From: Glandiceps talaboti
Lineage: Eukaryota; Hemichordata; Enteropneusta; Spengelidae
Length of the DNA: 64,000 nt
Direction: 5' to 3'
Assembly: GCF_964340395.1 (NCBI RefSeq)
Contig: NC_135553.1
Span: 17,348,501 to 17,412,500, forward strand
Of the stretch, positions 1 to 11,945 are shown piece after piece (positions within the stretch are counted from its first letter, which is position 1; every line of letters starts with the position of its first letter). The translations under genes were made by a program, and so were the position numbers. The notes beneath the pieces are model-generated. The model ran no database searches. It saw only the letters and a program-made list of their open reading frames with translations, and was not told the DNA's origin.

Positions 1-1000
1 TAGTACCCCCCCCCCCCACCTTCGTGACTCAACTGATCAGTCAGGGACACTCATGCTGTGTCCATGAAATAAATTTAGCATACAAAAGAAATCCCTGAAT
101 CAGAATACAATTATTGTATAAACAATATCATGACTACATCTTTTTGTCTGGAAATAATTTTTTGAGATAAATATGTGCTTTTTTTTATCTAACGAAACCA
201 ATTAATCGAATGTTTTGTCTCGTCGAAACCACTTAAATTTCGATCATTGATGTTTATATTTCACTCCCTATCCCATGTGTTTACAGAAGTTAATCAATCT
301 TTATCTGGTGACGTTGAGTAACACTCCACCGAGTTCCTACCTCGACACAATATCACGAGGGGATACCCTCAACTTTATAAATATCCCACACGACAATATA
401 CGTCCCGAACTTGACCTTACAACGAATGTGTGTGTGTCTCTTTCACACATGGTTGACTCTGCCCAATGTTTTTATTGTTCTACGTATATTAGTCAAAAGT
501 CTACGGAGAATAGATCGAACGACGTGACTTCTCCCGAGCCCCAACATTAACACCACAAAAGGTGGGGCAACGGTAAATACAGCCTTGGCTATCACTGACA
601 AATTGTCGTAATTTGTGATGTTGATTTCCTTGCTGAAATGATGATACACTCTTATATTTAATATACGGTGACCTAGAAAAGTAAAACTGTTTTTAAGTTA
701 CCACACTCACCTATTCTTTGCCCCACTTGGGAAGCGAATGGGTTCGAGCTGAAGAACGACATATTGGATTGCCTGTGTATGTACTATGCGCAGAACATTA
801 CGTCATGGGGACGAAAATAGCTGCGTACAAGGTACGATGGTTATGTTATCTCATAATACTATTTTACTATAAATGTAAAGTTTTGAATCAATTAGGATGC
901 AACGGATACTTGAAGATAAAAATAGCTTGCCATATAACATTTTTTTACGTTCATTATCATATTTTCTCGAGTATATATTAGAGTTAAAAGGTCACAGGTT
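1..1000. other. Intergenic, no supported gene
   Basis: No open frame here has the codon pattern or similarity of a conserved protein. The stretch opens with a C-tract near the first 20 bases and is otherwise AT-rich. A short GT-ended segment near 718-832 could be mistaken for an exon but shows no recognisable domain. Confidence 0.5.
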
Positions 1001-1027
1001 AAGGACGCATTGCATTATGGGAGTTCT

Positions 1028-1041
1028 GTTGCTTTGACAAC
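1028..1041 (+). promoter_or_regulatory. Candidate RFX X-box upstream of DRC3
   Basis: GTTGCTTTGACAAC reads as two inverted half-sites (GTTGC and GACAAC) spaced like the RFX X-box found in promoters of ciliary genes. It lies about 900 bp before the DRC3 start codon. A consensus donor (GTAAGT at 1063) follows 22 bp later and an acceptor (TTTGCAG ending 1881) opens the exon with the DRC3 ATG. The simplest reading is a noncoding first exon ending at 1062 with the X-box at or near the transcription start. The match is imperfect in the second half-site, and promoter function is inferred. Confidence 0.42.
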
Positions 1042-1429
1042 AGCTGCCATTTTTGAAATCAAGTAAGTGGGTTCGAATGAAAACATTGCGAGTTTATCAG
1101 GTAAGGTATTAAATTTTTGCAATGTTTGATAAAGTATCGTGGTAAATAGAATCACGTTTTCTTGCCACTTATATCCTTTCCACAAATGGCTACATCGTGT
1201 ATAAATCTGATGACCATGCATCGAGAGAGTCGTATGGTTTCAGTTCCAGTATTATGTTTATGATTGCGTTCTAAATTCCAAAGTTATGACAATAGCCATG
1301 TGTGTTGTAACGTTATTGTTTAATATCCCAAGCATGTGTACACTTAATGAATGTGATCTGCCTCGTATATCAGAACTTCAGTTGTAATTTATTTGGGGAA
1401 ACCATAATAGGGCAGATATACCATGATGC

Positions 1430-1532
1430 CTGATGGTGGTGATGGTGGTGGTGATGATGATGATGATGATGCTGATGAGGATGATGGTGGTGATGATGAT
1501 GGTGATGGTGTTGGTGGTGATGGTGATGCTGC
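1430..1532. repeat. GAT/GGT-rich microsatellite
   Basis: An imperfect run of GGT and GAT triplets. Its reverse strand gives artificial histidine-rich open frames, which are not genes. A related tract lies at 54432-54615. Confidence 0.9.
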
Positions 1533-1534
1533 TG

Positions 1535-1705
1535 AGCAGTGTGTCCTCTAATGATAGCCAAATGTTGTTGTGAGTCAAAATGATAAAAACTAAGATTTCT
1601 TGTGAGTCACCACATAGTAAGAGATAAGAGAAAACCAAATCTTGGTGTCTCACTAGAAATTATGCGTGTCAGTGTCACGTCAAATTGGCTTAGAGGGCAC
1701 ACTGC
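1535..1705 (+). mobile_element. MITE family A, copy 1
   Basis: About 170 bp bounded by inverted ends AGCAGTGTGTCCTCTAA and TTAGAGGGCACACTGCT. Internal sequence is shared with copies at 3947-4120, 19071-19242 (inverted) and 56325-56472. There is no coding capacity. Size and terminal inverted repeats fit a miniature inverted-repeat DNA transposon. It lies in the proposed first intron of DRC3. Confidence 0.75.
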
Positions 1706-1935
1706 TGTGAGGATGTATGTGATGTCATGATGAAATGGCATACAAGAATTGAATGTGTTATCTGTAAAATCAGTATGAAATGCAAAGAGAATGGAATAAC
1801 ACAACTAAAAGTGATACATATTACTGAAACAAAATTTGACAGTACTAGCTATTTTCATGTATATGTATCTTCTCTTTGCAGGTAGACTATTGATTGTAAT
1901 TCAGTGCTGTAAAAGGCAAGACAAAAGGCTTCATC

Positions 1936-4900
1936 ATGAGTCGGTTGTATGACACGGTAGAACCTTCTGTCATTGATGAGGACATGCTACAGAAAGCTGT
2001 AGAAGAACAGGGACCTAAAGAAGAAGCTGGAAATATTGCAAAACAAGAAGGAATTGATTTCTGTGATGTCACACAACTTAGATTAGATTTTAAAAGTAAG
2101 TAATAAAGTGGTCATAATATCACCCACATAATGTAGTTAGTGTCACACGTACCCAGAGTGTCATTGTTGCACATACCGTGACATATACTGTTACACACTC
2201 CATGTTTGACACCTGTTTGTAACTTAGATGCCAGGGTTCGAAATAATGGAAAACAATTTCTTGCCTACTGGACAAGTAAAATGCACAAATTAAAAGTCGC
2301 TTGTCCAAATCAGAAAGTACTTGTCCAAAAAGTGGATATTTTTGTTGTTGTAAATTTTATTGACATGTCCCTTTTAATAAGTCTTTGCTAGCAAACAAAT
2401 AACCTTTAATACATCCAGTTTGAGTAAACTCGGGGAAATTTAAGCAGACTAATCATTTGGATCCTTAGAACTATTCATATGTTCAAATATCATTTTTAAA
2501 CTTTCTGCAGGTACATGAAAGTTTTACTTATGAATGAGCAGATGTTTTAAAATAAAAAACCACGAGAAATTCTACTTATCCATTGGGACAAGTACTTTCT
2601 AAAAACCCTTGCCCAGTGCTTCAAATCACTTGTCTGGGACAAGTTAAACATCTTTATTTCAAGCCCTGGATGTACACATAAAACTTGTTCAGTGTTTGTT
2701 CAACTGATGACTTATGATATGCTTTCTTTAATTGTCAGTGTGTATTTCCATCTTTTACAAATGATTTGGTTTTATACATTGAATCCAAATGGATAAATTC
2801 TGTATTTATATTTTATGATAAGGAACTTGGAGCATATTTGAACATTACAAACACTATCTGTTACCAACTTCCTTATTTTATTTTCAGATATCTTAAAAAT
2901 TGATAACCTTTGGCAGTTCACAAGTCTCACTAAACTTCAACTTGACAATAACATTATTGAAAGGATTGAGGGTTTGGATGTGTTGGTCAACTTGATATGG
3001 TTAGGTAAGTACATGTTATAAACTTTGTCTATATTCTGTTACATTTATCTCAGCAACAAAGTTCAGAACTTCACAGTTTAATTTCAGTTTAATATTCAAA
3101 AGTTACATAATTTAAATGCAAAGTCATTAATTTATCTACAGCCATTTAATTTATTTTATTTGCAAAGTTAATTTATTTATATGCAAAGAAATTTTGATTT
3201 ATATGCAGATTTAATTCATTTATATTCAAATTCATTTCATTTATGTGTAAAGTAAATATGTAGATATTCTTCATTGAATACAGTGATTTGATTTACATGC
3301 ATTTATATGTACAGTCATTGAAATGCACATAGCAATTTTATATATATGTAAAAGTACTTCAAATTATATACAATTTACTAACTGTTTTATTTGTATGCAA
3401 TGGTGCTTCATTTGTATACAGACCATTTTATGCAAAATTACTTCATTTATATGCATAATAACTTCAGCTTGTATGTAAAGTAACTGCAGTTTGAACTTGA
3501 AGGTACTGTTGCTTTCTGTATGACAGTGTAAAATTATGAAAATGAAGTTTCAATACTGGTAATTATACATTGTTAATGTCAGTAAGTAAACTTTTTTGTG
3601 ACTTTTCAGAAAATCGGATTAACTCTTTAATTAGTAATGGTGTTTGGCTATGGGTATTTATGTATTGATAACAGAACGACTTTTAAAAATAATCTGACTC
3701 AGTTTTTTTTTATTCTTTCACTTAGATTTGTCTTTCAACAACATAGAAGTGATTGAGGGGTTAGAGAAACTGACAAAACTGGAAGATGTGACATTTTACA
3801 ACAACAGAATATCAGTCATAGAAAACATGGACTCACTCAAAAAATTACATGTGTTCTCCATTGGAAACAATGATGTTAAACCATTAGAAAATGTAAGTAT
3901 ATATAATAAACCAAGGTATTTATGCTGTACACTATACTATCATGGCAGCAGTGTGCCCTCTAATGATAGCCAAATTTTGTTGTTGTGAATCAAAATGATA
4001 AAAAACTATGATTTCTTGTGAATCACCACATAATGGGAGATAGGGGAACACCAAATCTTGGTGCGTCACTGGAAATTTTGTGTGTCAGTGGCACGTCACA
4101 TTGGCTTAGGGGGCACAGTAAAGCAGTGAGGGCCCTGCAGCCATGCAAGTCTTTTCACTATCACAACACACCGTAATCATAGTATGCAATGCATATTGTA
4201 TACACTACCATAGCAGTAAAGGCCATTGAGTTACTCAAGTCTTTCCACTATCCAAACCATAGTAACATTAACTCATAGAATACCATGCATAGTGTGGTAT
4301 ACCATACTATGGTGGTAAGGGCCCAGGAGCACTATTTCTCTATCACCACACACTGCATCTATGAAATTTTTAAATCCAGTTCTTAATTTATTTGCCACTG
4401 TGTCTAAGAATTATGCATTAAAAAGTTGTGTGTGTCAGCAGTTTTTTAAATATTTCTTCACATTTTGGTGGTTAGCGGAATGTAGATTCCTTTAGCACCA
4501 AAGGAAAATTTGTTGGTCCTTGAGAGTTGACCTCTATAATGTCATATAATATACGGTGTAGTGTACAGCTATAGGAGTTCTAGAATCAGTCAATTTTGGT
4601 ACCTGCAATAGTATTTTACCACCTAAGATGAACGATAATTCAATCCACTCCATGTGTTACTTGCTACATACACATTAGGCCTAAGCAAAAAAATTGTTTG
4701 GGTCTGGTTACCCGACCCCATCTAGTTTTTCTCGCCAAACCTAAACTTTTTTTTTACGTATTCAAGAAAATAATTAAAATCGCAAAAATTGTGAGGTTTT
4801 TCAAGAAATAGTAGATGCTGAAACTGAAATTAACTTAAAAAGACGATATAAAACTGGTTTTCCAATCTGTAATGGCTGTACATCTGATGAGGCGAAACCA

Positions 4901-7900
4901 ATAACACAGCGACCATATGGAAACACAACTACCTGAACTAGACACTCACATATGAAAAAAAAATAATAAAAAATCTCCCTACCCCACCTATTCTAAAATC
5001 GAGCATAATCGGAATCACACAATTTTTTTTGTTAGGCCTTACTACAGGCATGCATGAAAATAAGTCTTGTTCTATTTTGATCCTGTGGTTTCAAATAAAT
5101 TACTATTGCAGGTACTGAGAATTCTCCCTTTAATACTAATAGTTCATTTGGGTCAAATTGCAATGTACTAAGATAATAAAAATTCAATACCACAGTGCCT
5201 CCGAGCCATAGCATGGTATAGTTTAGCAAGGCTTCAAAGGGTAATATAATAGTATTGTGATGATCTATTACTAGTATCACTGAGCAAAGTAACTGGGGTA
5301 CTGGGCCTGCTCTTAGTTTTGGAAATGAAAGTAATGTGTTGAACAAAACATCATCAGCTCATATAGATATAGTGTCTGAACAGTCACAGAGTCAATCAGT
5401 TTAGTTTCTCAGTTTTGTCTTGAAAGGGGGGGACACCTATTCCATACCTCCGACCAGCAACTGATGCAATAGTAAATAAACCTTCAAATTTCTACAGTAT
5501 TGTACAAAGGAATGCTACAAAATGTCCTGTGGTTATCACATAATACATGCTTGTTGAAATATTATAGAATTCACAATTATACACAAACTGTTACAAATAT
5601 TTCCACTTTTCATATTTTTTTTCCCTTGTGCATTGTACTTGTAAGTTGCCCATAATTATGGACACCCTACTGATTCTAGGAAAACAATATAATATTGTTA
5701 TCAAACTAGAAACAATCTGCCTCGTGCTTAATCTAAGCCTCCCTGTTTGACATCTGTGAGGTAAATATGTTGTGGCATGTTGTCATCATACACGTAAAGA
5801 TTGAACCAGTCTAGCATGGATTACATAATGTGATTCTTGTTAGTATTATTTTGGTTTGATTCCACAATAAAAATCAACAGGTACTATAATATTCTTAAAT
5901 CTAACTTTTTGGCCATTGATTGTATTGACTGCGTATTTTTGACAATTTCCTTGATCCTTTGTCATGTCAAAAGCATAGTACCATAATAGTTAGTGTATGA
6001 CAAAGTAGATATTATTACATATCTATTGTGCAATACAAACTTCATGAATCCCCCTCCCCTTTTTTTTGTTGAACAGTTTTGAAGGTAATATAGTTTATGA
6101 AGTTCTGTTTTTGTCTGCCAACAGATTCTAAAACGTCACAATCGTTTTTATTTTCCAGGTGAAATACCTTCGAAGATTCAAAAATTTGCAGACCCTTAAT
6201 TTGAGTGGCAATGCCTTCTGTGATGATCCAAATTACAAAGCCTATGTTGTAGCACACATACCTAGTTTGGTCTATCTAGACTTCAGATTAATCGACAGCA
6301 ACACGGTAAGTTTGTGTCATTACCATGGACTGAAGTCAATATATAAAGGGTATTTTAAGAGCTTTGGAGTGATTTGAAAAATGGCTGTGTGAAGGTCCAG
6401 GAGGCATAAATGTGCAATAGAATGCTTCATTTTGAAGATATTTATTTTAACTAAAAGGGTTGTCTTATATTTTGTATTTGAGTGCTACAAGACTAAGAAG
6501 TAGTTATATAACAGAGTACTAGTTTAAAGTAATAATGTTTGGAATTTTAAGTAGAAAATAGACTTTAACTGAATTCTACCACATATGTATGTCTTTGCAT
6601 CTTTAAGTTTTTGCATCTAAAGAAATATACTTTAACTTAGTAAAAGTTGCCCGCTTTGTTATTTCAAACACTTTTCAATTTCATAACTTATTGTCTTTAC
6701 AGAGGGATTCAGCCAATGAACAGTACAAGTACTCCATAGAAGAACTGGAAGCTGATGAGAGAGCTGCTGAGAGGAAAGAAGAGGAAGAAAAAGCTCAAGA
6801 GAAAGAATTTGAACGACAGAAGGTCAGTTTTCATTTCTAAGTTTTTGTGATATCATTGTGACTGGTTTGATGAAATACTCATTTCATTTTCATTAGTCTG
6901 AATATAGGAGTGTAAAGTACTCACACAAACAGATACACACACACACACATGCACACACACATATGCACATGCACACACACACACATGCACACGGATGCGC
7001 ATGCACACACAGACATGCAGACATGCACACACACATATGCACATGCACACACACATGCACATGCATGCACATACATACATACACACATGCACACACACAG
7101 ACACACACACACACATACATACACACACATACACACAAAGTGTGCACAAATTAAATCAATGTATCGTTCCCTTTCACATATCCTCAATTATAAGCCATAT
7201 TTTGCTTATTTTCCTAGGATGCTTACGTGGAGAATCTCAATGGGCCACATCTGTTTGAAAGTATGTTTGCAGATGATGCCGAGGCACCTAAACTGGCAGC
7301 ATTACCAGGGGTTGAAGAATTGCTTGTTATATATCCTTTATGTCAAATACAATCAGTTGTGTATGTACTAGAGTATATGGTGTTTTTAGAGCGGTTGCCG
7401 TGTCAACTAAAATATGCTGGAGCTGAGATTAAACATTTTCAAAATTAGAACTAGAGTAAAAACAAAAATCAAAATTCAAAACCCCCATGAAGGAAATCTG
7501 TTTTAAAAGATCATAATTTTTATTCTACAGCTAAAAGCCATTTTCTTCATTAGTAATTATTAAAGAAATGGAACATTACCATTGAAAATCCATTCTCCAA
7601 GATGAATATGACAAGCAAGATCAAAGCTTCTGAATTTTCAAAAAACCTGTGCTCAATTTATCGTGACAAACCAAAATTAAAACTTGAACTTTTGAAGTTA
7701 GATTTTTCCTTAACTTAGCTTACTTTTCAAGAGAAATTTACTGACATCTGCAAGCAGCTGTTTGAGTTTGGTCTTGGTGAACATACAAAGAGACAGGGGG
7801 AAGTAGATGAGTTCTTTGAATGTGTAGAAGACGCCAAGACAGAAAACAAAGAAATGGGTACTAAGAGGATTGATAACTTCCTGGCATATAAGAAGAAGGT

Positions 7901-10108
7901 AAGGTCACAGGTCATTTAATCTCAGTATCTTAAGAACATAGAACATCACTGCCATCAGCCAGTGATGAACTTTTACCACAGTGTCATAAGATATCAGCCA
8001 GAGAAGAACTTTAACCACAGTGTCACAGGACATCAGCCAATGATGAACTTTAACCCAAGTGTCATAGGATATCAGCTGGGTATGAAATTTAACCCCAGGG
8101 TCATACAACTTCAGCCAGAGTTGAACTTTAACCCCAGGGTCATAGCACTTCAGCCAGTGTTGCATGTTAACCCAAGTGTCATAGGCTATCAGTCGGATAT
8201 GGAATTTAACCCCAGTGTCACAGCATCAGCCAGCATTGACCTTAAAATGTCAGTGTTGTATTGTGGGGTCACAGGACATTGGTCAGCATTGAACTTAATA
8301 CATTTGTGTTGTAGTGAGGGTCATAGGACAGTGACAGAAGATGAACTTTATGAAGTGTCTAAGATATCAGCTAGTATATAAGGAGAATATTCAAACAATC
8401 TGTAAGTCGTAGTGTTCCCTGCAGCACAGTCAAAATACAAGGCATAACTTTTGAGTGTCTAGAATACTATTGTGCATTGTCTCATAGAATGATCTCTATT
8501 TTTTCCTGACAGTTGTTTACTGATTTACCATTGGTCAGTGATCAGAAGGTGCTTGATGCCAGAATAGATGAATACCACAAAGAAGTTAACAGTATTTGGG
8601 ATTCTTTGATGGGATTTGAACTACAGTTAGTGGACCAACTAGAGGTATGTCATCTTTTCTTTTCTGTAGGATAGGAAATATGCAAAAAGAGAACACTATT
8701 AAACCTTTCTTCTTTTCTTCAAGATGAGACCACTTTTCTTAGTCCACATATTTCTCCTGCCAAGTTTCAATAAACATGTTCGCATTTTCTGTGTTGTATG
8801 CTAGTTTAGAGTACACATTTGAAAACTTGAATCAGAAAAATAATGTTAATTATATTCGTAGGTGTATTAGAGCTCAATAACTTCCCCTCTGAGAGGTAAA
8901 AGTGCATGCATCCATCAACACATAATTTTAAATAATAAACAATGAACTTGTGTTACAAAAACTATTAAAACAAGTCTCTGTGTCTAATATCTGTCTGTAT
9001 ATGTATGCTACATAATTCATAATGTTTTATATATATTTCTCTTCCCTAGGAAACTATCAAAGAGTTTGAACGTAACATGGCTGACATGGTGTCTACATTT
9101 GTTGAAAATGTACAAGCACTGTATCCTTTCAAAGCAAATATGGCATAACACAACATGCAAATCACTTTTTTTTCATACATTTCCCAGACTATCCTTCCAC
9201 TTTGACAAAAAAAAATGTTTGTTTCCGATAATATGACTTCAGAAAATAGGGTAGGTAGGTTTGAATTTTACTTTATTTTACTTCAATTAAATTTTTAAAA
9301 ATTACTTTGATCCCGAGATAAGATACTTGTCACAATACTTCCGTTAGAGTTTGATAAGGTCTAAAAAAGTGAATGAAGATAATTATAAGTAAATTAGACG
9401 AACACTTTATACAGGACTGTGTTAAAAAGTGACCACAGATGAGGCAAAGGCATGAAGGTGTACACAGAAATAGATGTAAATTGTTACCATTTTACCTTTT
9501 TGCATCCAAAAATATGTTTAAGGTCTGGAGCTTAAACTAGGGTTATTGGAAACACACTATTTTTTTTATTTGGCCTTACATACGTTTCAAAGACCTAGAT
9601 TCTCATTAATGTTTTAGCAATTTGTTCCCATGGCTATGGTTTGGCTGATGTGTTTACACACCTCATACATTATGCATGTCCTTCTCTGCCTTCATTAGAA
9701 TTTGATTTCTATTTGGAAAGGAAAAAGGCAAAAGAATCAATAGTCTGTGTCACATATGGCAATTCTGGATATCTGTGAGATGTATTTGTATAGTTCTAGT
9801 TGGGATTACACTATTGATACACATGATACATTGTATGAATGTCAACACATAAAATTCACCTATCCAATGTCATTGATATGATATACAACAAAGAAAAGAA
9901 ACAAGATACTAGTACGGTAGTCATAGTAACATGATATGCTTAAGCTGTATTAACTGTAAATGGAGTATACTTTTTCGATCTGACAACCATCAATATATTC
10001 ACTGAAAATTGTGAAAATGTCGATAATCAGACATTGTATATGATGAATAGAGGTCTATTTTATCCAAAAATAGTAATAAATAGTACAGTAACAGGTTGAA
10101 ATCACGAT

Positions 10109-10139
<31 letters not shown>

Positions 10140-11671
10140 GGGGGGGGGGGCACTGATTTCAGGGTGCGGACCCAAAAATAAATTTAATTGGATTTATTGT
10201 ACCATATTATATGTACAGCTACTAGAATACGTTTCCCGTCAAGTGATTCAATACTGTTCAGGGTGTATGGTAGTATGAGTATGTCATTACATCTAACAAA
10301 ACAGTTTCAAAAAAGTTCCTGTTTCAGCTAGTGCAGCTTTCAAAAAGTCGGAGCAAGGGTTGCAGTAGTAGGACTAGGTTGTAGAAATGTTTGCAGTAGA
10401 TGTCAGTTGACCGTTAGCTTGACCCTGGACCATGTCAAAAAGAGTTAATTAAACACAACCCTGCACTCATACATAGGCTCATCTTCCCTCGTGTAGAATT
10501 CATTTCTTGTTTCCTTGACAATATCATCAGTATTTCACAATGTCGTGAACTTGAAAACCAACACCATGAGAAACTACTGGAGATTGCTGTAATAACGCTG
10601 GAAAAGTTTGTCAAGAATGAATTGGACGATGAGATCCCAGATGATCTGAGAGTGGTAAGTCTTGCTCATGAGACATCTTTCACTGAGGAATAACAGAGGT
10701 ACAACGTAAACAAACACACAAGCTGTACAACTTAGTATGTTTACTCAGCTTTCTTTCTGTCCTGGATGACAATGGCTGTCTTCTACTATTTGGCTAGTGT
10801 ACAACCTTTGTAACTTTGTAATTTTCCAAGCTGATGAATATGTCTGATCCTTTCCTAGATAAACATTAACAGATCTTTGCAATGAATACAGAACACCAGC
10901 AATATATCAACTTCATGAATAGAATTTTCTCTGTACCTTCTCTGATAAAGTTTTCTAATGGAGGAGCCATATCATCTAATCTATACATCAGCTACCACCC
11001 AAGATGTTTGCTATATAATATTTCCAAATACAATAAAAATATAATTGTTTATGTTGCTCACGAAATACATTAGTTTGGTTAAAATTGGAAGTATATTGCT
11101 GCAAATGTCAACTTGTACTGTTTGTATCACAAACTCAATTGTTACTGTACAGATAATGTCAGATGTCAAATTTAACTTCACTGTGTATGGTTTCATTTGA
11201 ATCTGACAGTGATCATCTCATCTTCTGCTCTAGGTCAAAGGTCACCCTATCCATGTATTCTTTCGAACATATTGAATCACTTGTGAACATAACATCAAAC
11301 TTTGTAAAAAGTTTTGATTATTTTTACATCTGTTGAGTTCCGATTACGTGACAAATGATCATTTCATTGACCTGATCTCATAACCTTAGCCCTCCCTAAT
11401 TTGAATACTCTCACCCATTTTACAGCTATTTGTTGACAAAGACACCATACAGAATGCAGTCAGTGCATCACATGACCTGCATCTACTGAAGATTGATAAC
11501 CGTGAGGACGACATCATCACACGTGCCAATGGCTGGATGGCGTCATTGATGGAGAAGATCCACCAGGAGGAGGAAATTAAGAGAAGCCGTGACAGAGTCG
11601 GTGAAATCAACAATCTTATTGATCATCTGAATGATGAAATCGAGAACTTGGATTTACACGGAGGACTCTAA
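1936..11671 (+). CDS. DRC3: DRC3, dynein regulatory complex subunit 3 (LRRC48)
   Basis: Subunit of the nexin-dynein regulatory complex, which links outer doublet microtubules and controls dynein in motile cilia and flagella. Coding exons: 1936-2095, 2888-3004, 3726-3892, 6159-6305, 6703-6822, 7218-7330, 7724-7898, 8513-8644, 9050-9120, 10531-10654, 11426-11671; all phases join to 523 aa, the length I recall for human DRC3. Residues about 60-190 are SDS22-type leucine-rich repeats (for example [14 protein letters not shown]). Residues about 205-237 form a charged helix ([20 protein letters not shown]), followed by a helical coiled-coil C-terminal half. The ATG opens [18 protein letters not shown], the conserved start. 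Introns after coding exons 6 and 9 carry U12-type signals; the others look U2-type. Convergent with ATPAF2. Exon borders are hand-made from consensus sites and frame; the identity is secure. Confidence 0.96.
2231..2669. mobile_element. Candidate hAT-like MITE in DRC3 intron
   Basis: The ends are imperfect inverted repeats: CCAGGGTTCGAAATAA on the left and TTATTTCAAGCCCTGG on the right, about 440 bp apart. Short internal motifs related to GGACAAGTA recur in both orientations near both ends. No transposase is seen. The hAT assignment rests only on the CAGGG-type end; no clear 8-bp target duplication was found. Confidence 0.5.
3100..3480. repeat. Degenerate ATATGCA-rich repeat tract
   Basis: Irregular tandem recurrence of motifs such as TTTATATGCAAAG and TTCATTTATATG in DRC3 intron 2, too degenerate to fix a unit. 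AT-rich and without coding potential. Confidence 0.5.
3947..4120 (+). mobile_element. MITE family A, copy 2
   Basis: Same family as 1535-1705: it begins AGCAGTGTGCCCTCTAA, shares the internal TGATAGCCAA and TTCTTGTGA blocks, and ends CTTAGGGGGCACAGT. It lies in DRC3 intron 3. Confidence 0.75.
4677..5041. mobile_element. MITE family B (GGCCTAA ends), copy 1
   Basis: About 365 bp. The left end GGCCTAAGCAAAAAAATTGT is mirrored by a right end whose reverse complement reads GGCCTAACAAAAAAAATTGT. Internal motifs (CTACCCCACCTATTCT) recur inverted in 9197-9575. Noncoding. Confidence 0.65.
6930..7140. repeat. CA/CATG microsatellite
   Basis: Compound (CA)n and (CATGCA)n tract in DRC3 intron 5. Long open frames on both strands (His-Thr or Cys-Val repeats) are artefacts of the period and are not annotated. 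Confidence 0.95.
7331..7723 (+). other. DRC3: U12-type AT-AC intron of DRC3
   Basis: The intron begins ATATCCTTTA and ends TTAC. TTCCTTAAC at 7706-7714 equals the U12 branch-point consensus and lies about 10 nt before the AC acceptor. Only this splice keeps frame: phase 2, joining GTTAT to TTTTCAAGAG and giving LLVIFQEKF, which aligns without gaps to the family. The nearby AG at 7716-7717 is too close to the branch point, and AG at 7730-7731 gives an early stop. 393 bp long. Confidence 0.9.
7955..8240. repeat. 39-bp minisatellite in DRC3 intron
   Basis: About seven imperfect units with a period of 39 bp; the TTTAACCCC block recurs at 8052, 8091, 8130, 8169 and 8208. Because the unit is 13 codons, a frame stays open on each strand, with a 13-residue repeat such as [13 protein letters not shown] on the plus strand. 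It sits inside an intron with good splice sites, so translation is unlikely. Confidence 0.85.
9197..9575. mobile_element. MITE family B, copy 2
   Basis: Inverted relative to 4677-5041: shared AATAGGGTAGGTAGGT-type core and T-rich GGCCTTA end near 9570. The ends are degraded, so the borders are approximate. Inside the second U12 intron of DRC3. Confidence 0.5.
10111..10150. repeat. Poly-T / poly-G tract
   Basis: A run of more than 20 T followed by about 11 G. Length may be unreliable in the assembly. Confidence 0.9.
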
Positions 11672-11891
11672 ACATCTTGGACATTGACAAATAACTTCGA
11701 GGCACATCATTTTGCGTGCCCCCCCCCCCCCCCTTCTGTCATCTCTGTATTTCATGCAGCGGAAGAGCAGAAAACAGGAAAACATCGGAGTATGATAGAA
11801 ATTTTGAGGCAGAAACATTTGTCAGTGTTAAAACAAAAGTATGACAAGTTTATGAGATAGGATGGAACATTGACAGGGGTGATGTTGTTTG

Positions 11892-11945
11892 TAAGGTACG
11901 CCGTGATGGTGCACCCTCCTCATACATCAGTCAACCCGTGATATG
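11892..11945. mobile_element. Family C foldback repeat, half copy
   Basis: GTAAGGTACGCCGTGATGG followed by CATACATCAGTCAACCC matches one arm of the foldback element at 21716-21814. Other relatives lie at 24507-24597 and 52311-52375. Confidence 0.55.

Larger units (their letters stand above)
9121..10530 (+). other. DRC3: U12-type GT-AG intron of DRC3
   Basis: The donor GTATCCTTTC matches the U12 5' splice site. TTCCTTGAC at 10511-10519 is a U12 branch-point match, with the acceptor CATCAG ending 12 nt after the branch A. No pyrimidine tract lies between branch point and acceptor, as expected for U12 introns. Phase 2, like the other U12 intron. The joined product reads [15 protein letters not shown], which aligns to the family without gaps. 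1410 bp long. Confidence 0.9.

Noticed and set aside
738-1085. GGTTCGA-type B-box motifs suggesting tRNA or SINE promoters
   Set aside because: No matching A-box at the proper distance and no cloverleaf fold.
1370-1561. Poly-histidine protein on the minus strand
   Set aside because: Artefact of the GAT/GGT microsatellite.
6853-7371. His-Thr and Cys-Val repeat frames
   Set aside because: Artefacts of the CA microsatellite within DRC3 intron 5.
7230-7448. Alternative DRC3 exon end at the GTATGT near 7361
   Set aside because: It would add about ten residues absent from the family; the U12 splice at 7330 restores the aligned sequence exactly.
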